NCBI RefSeq assembly: GCF_022869785.1
Contig: NZ_CP094997.1
Coordinates: forward strand, 3,224,001 to 3,288,000
DNA length: 64,000 nt
Direction of reading: 5' to 3'
DNA from: Dyadobacter chenwenxiniae
Lineage (GTDB): Bacteria > Bacteroidota > Bacteroidia > Cytophagales > Spirosomataceae
Part shown: positions 61,921-64,000 of the stretch, one piece after another
Position numbering within the stretch: the first letter of the stretch is position 1
Layout of the letters: the number at the start of each line of letters is the position of its first letter
Translations under genes and position numbers: made by a program
Notes under the pieces: model-generated
What the model saw: only the letters and a program-made list of their open reading frames with translations
What the model was told of the DNA's origin: nothing
Databases searched by the model: none

Positions 61921-63296
61921 GCGTCCTCCGATTCGTAGGAAATACCATATTTTTCCAACCTCCTGTAAAGGGCAAAACGTGTGATTCCAAGCGATCTGGC
62001 CACTTTACTGACTTTGTTTTGATGAAACTGCATGGCCTTCGTGATCATCTGATATTCCATTTCTTCCAGAGTGATCGCCCCCACTTCGGGAAGACTTTTT
62101 TGTGCCGATGGCTGCACACCTCCGCTCACATTTCGTTGTAAATCAACAATGTCCAGCGTGTCGGAGCCAGCGAGCAGCACAGTGCGCTCTACCAAATTTT
62201 TCAGTTGGCGAATATTTCCCTGCAGCTGCAACGTTCGTACCCATTTCATCGCGGCCGGAGTCAGGCGCAGATTGGGGCGTTGGTAAATGATTTTGAGGTT
62301 GTTAACAAAAAATTCAGACAGCAGCGGAATGTCATCCGGCCTTTCCCGAAGCGCCGGCAGCTTAACCGTGATCAAATTAATGCGGTAATAAAGATCTTCG
62401 CGAAATGTCCCCTGTGCGACCATTTCTTCCAGATTCCGGTTTGTGGCACAGATCACGCGCACATCAACCGTCCGGCTTTTACTGCTTCCCAGCGGCTCAA
62501 AAGTGCGTTCCTGCAACACACGCAATAATTTCACCTGACTTGATAAATCCAGTTCTCCTATTTCATCCAGAAAAATAGACCCCTTATGCGCCATTTCAAA
62601 GCGGCCTAAACGATCCGTCTTGGCATCCGTAAAAGCACCCCGGACGTGGCCGAAAAGCTCACTTTCAAACAATGTAGACGAAATCCCGCCGAGATTCACC
62701 TTCACAAAGGGCCGCGACCTACGTTTGCTGTTCATGTGAATCGCCTCGGCGATCAGCTCCTTGCCCGTGCCGCTTTCGCCCGTTATGAGCACGGCGGCAT
62801 CCGTGGAGGCAACGCGGCCGACCGTTTCCAGTATATCAAGCAGCTTGGGGTCTTGCCCTACAATATTTTCAAAATGATATTGTTGTTCAAGCTTCTTCCT
62901 GCTTCCTGACAGGGGCAATGTTTCGGACAAATTCAGTATTGTCCTTACCGATTGCAGCACATAATCATTCTGCCAGGGTTTTGTAATAAAATCAATAGCG
63001 CCTTCCTTCATTCCTTTCACAGCCAGATCAATAGTGCCCCAGCCTGTGATCAGAATCACCGGAATGACCGGGTAACGCTTTTTGATCTGTTGCAAAAGCT
63101 GCATTCCCTCTTTTCCCGAAGTTTCAATGGAGAAGTTCAGGTCGAGCAGGATCAGCTCCGGCGTCACCGTTTTTAAAATATCAAAAGTTTCGTTCGGCGA
63201 ACCCACGCCTCTCACCTCAAACCCCTCTTTTTTAAGCAGCAGGATCAAGGAAGTACGAATCGCTAAATCATCGTCAACTATTAGGAGCATGTGCAA
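61917..63296 (-). CDS. Sigma-54-dependent response regulator, NtrC-like
   Basis: 459 residues. Receiver domain (about 1-120) with Asp in LILLDLNFS; AAA+ domain with GESGTGKELIAEAIH, ELFGHVRGAFTDAKTDR and LDEIGELDLSSQVKLLR; C-terminal Fis-type HTH (KVSKVARSLGITRFALYRRLEKYG). The GAFTGA loop that touches sigma-54 reads GAFTDA, a variant seen in other regulators of this type. It drives sigma-54 promoters, none of which is evident in the window. Confidence 0.95.
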   Translation of the reverse strand: MHMLLIVDDDLAIRTSLILLLKKEGFEVRGVGSPNETFDILKTVTPELILLDLNFSIETSGKEGMQLLQQIKKRYPVIPVILITGWGTIDLAVKGMKEGAIDFITKPWQNDYVLQSVRTILNLSETLPLSGSRKKLEQQYHFENIVGQDPKLLDILETVGRVASTDAAVLITGESGTGKELIAEAIHMNSKRRSRPFVKVNLGGISSTLFESELFGHVRGAFTDAKTDRLGRFEMAHKGSIFLDEIGELDLSSQVKLLRVLQERTFEPLGSSKSRTVDVRVICATNRNLEEMVAQGTFREDLYYRINLITVKLPALRERPDDIPLLSEFFVNNLKIIYQRPNLRLTPAAMKWVRTLQLQGNIRQLKNLVERTVLLAGSDTLDIVDLQRNVSGGVQPSAQKSLPEVGAITLEEMEYQMITKAMQFHQNKVSKVARSLGITRFALYRRLEKYGISYESEDA

Positions 63297-63298
63297 CC

Positions 63299-63712
63299 TT
63301 ACTTTTCAGTGTTAAAAAATTGCTCAAACTCCGACAAACTCATCACCAGGACTTTGGGAAACTCCAATGTCTTCACGACATTGAAATGGTTGTCCTCAGT
63401 TACAATGCAAACGGCTCCGGAAGCAACACAGCAGTCAACGAATTTATCATCGTCAGGATCTGATTTCACTGCGAACCACCTGAAATGACGTGTGACATAC
63501 TCGATATTAGGTAAATTGTCAAAAGTACTCAGCACCGCCTCCGATACGGCATGCCCTAGCTTCCTGTCAATGATTTCTGCGTATTCTTCAAGGATCTCAT
63601 TCGTGACACATAAGGTCAAATTACCTCCCAAGATATTTTGAAAAATCCAATGGGAGGAAGATCGGCTGGATATGGAAACCCACAAAAGGTTGGTATCAAT
63701 TACAACCTTCAA
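63299..63712 (-). CDS. PIN domain toxin (PIN_3 type)
   Basis: 137 residues. Acidic pocket residues lie in MKVVIDTNLLW, TNEILEEYAEI, SDPDDDKFVDCC and TEDNHF, the four acid groups of PIN ribonucleases. These toxins cleave RNA, often tRNA. The start overlaps the antitoxin gene by 4 bases, and the stop is 2 bases from the response regulator start. Confidence 0.88.
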   Translation of the reverse strand: MKVVIDTNLLWVSISSRSSSHWIFQNILGGNLTLCVTNEILEEYAEIIDRKLGHAVSEAVLSTFDNLPNIEYVTRHFRWFAVKSDPDDDKFVDCCVASGAVCIVTEDNHFNVVKTLEFPKVLVMSLSEFEQFFNTEK

Positions 63713-63930
63713 AGCCCTGTTGATGTTCGGTTGTGTTCCTGTGACAGACGTTGAGTATCAACGGATTTCCATCCATTTTCCACCCAAGCTTCGTCGGCCA
63801 TCCGTATGGCTTTTTCTGCAAAATATGTAGCGAGCATTTTGCGGATTGCAATTACATCCTCATCCTCAATTTGCCTGGAATAAACTTTCAGCAATTCTAG
63901 CTGTAAATTTGAAAGAGATTTCGTTTCCAT
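63709..63930 (-). CDS. Antitoxin of the PIN toxin
   Basis: 73 residues from METKSLSNLQ (an ATG at 63942 adds four residues). SNLQLELLKVYSRQIEDED and MLATYFAEKAIRMADEAW match small antitoxins seen with PIN_3 toxins in Bacteroidota and Cyanobacteria. Typical order, antitoxin first. The 70 bases to the window edge show no further gene. Confidence 0.8.
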   Translation of the reverse strand: METKSLSNLQLELLKVYSRQIEDEDVIAIRKMLATYFAEKAIRMADEAWVENGWKSVDTQRLSQEHNRTSTGL

Positions 63931-64000
63931 TTTATTTATCATTTAATTTCTAACGAATTTCACTTAATGCAAGTTACACATTAGTTTAATTAGGCCTCAC

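Overview
The window reads as chromosome of a Bacteroidota bacterium of the Cytophagales, most like Dyadobacter or a close relative (inference, not searched). The signs are a SusC/SusD pair, ECF sigma/FecR/STN regulation, DUF1080 and Gfo/Idh/MocA sugar enzymes with Tat-like leaders, moderate G+C by eye, weak Shine-Dalgarno sites and two promoters of the Bacteroidota TTTG / TAnnTTTG type. I see no rRNA, tRNA, CRISPR array, IS element or prophage.

Layout. 1-14 kb: start of an acyl-CoA dehydrogenase, a family 9 cellulase, a Dabb protein, a cupin, a DUF6934 gene pair, then a minus-strand sugar block (SusC, SusD, terminator, double DUF1080, Gfo/Idh/MocA, DUF6807) with a FecR-like stub upstream. 14.6-18 kb: alaS, CHRD lipoprotein. 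18-25 kb: an ECF sigma/FecR system leading into an STN protein with 16-residue surface repeats, a second repeat protein coupled to an LpxL-like acyltransferase, with a zeta-type toxin module on the opposite strand between the two repeat genes, and a small secreted protein with TPDKR repeats. 25-34.5 kb: frameshifted KilA-N gene, oxyR and a methyltransferase, AAA/DUF4143 ATPase, PolX with a degenerate polymerase site, AGE epimerase, CsbD, a 3-hydroxyacyl-CoA dehydrogenase and a RelE/HTH pair. 34.6-41.2 kb: cydAB, a LytTR regulator, and a fucP-SDR-alcohol dehydrogenase set. 41.2-48 kb: a TetR-controlled YbhGFSR-like export operon (TetR, TolC, HlyD, two ABC ATPases, two permeases). 48-58.8 kb: housekeeping genes lepA, pdhC, hslV, dacB, an MBL/beta-CASP nuclease, accA, HAD, site-2 protease. 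58.9-64 kb: nucleotidyltransferase pair, phosphotriesterase-family protein, an NtrY/NtrC-like two-component pair and a PIN toxin pair.

How the genes work together. The first block probably imports and dismantles plant-type glycans: GH9 acts on beta-glucan, SusCD imports, and the DUF1080 / Gfo-Idh-MocA pair suggests oxidation to 3-keto sugars followed by cleavage. The 18-24.6 kb block is a regulated cell-surface system of unknown purpose and is the best candidate here for an undescribed system. Known or likely toxin-antitoxin-type pairs are scattered between core genes (DUF6934, zeta, RelE, nucleotidyltransferase, PIN).

The findings I rate highest are the PolX with T194/K196 where the catalytic Asp-x-Asp should be, the paired repeat proteins under sigma/FecR control, and two identical palindromes flanking tetR that look like its operators.
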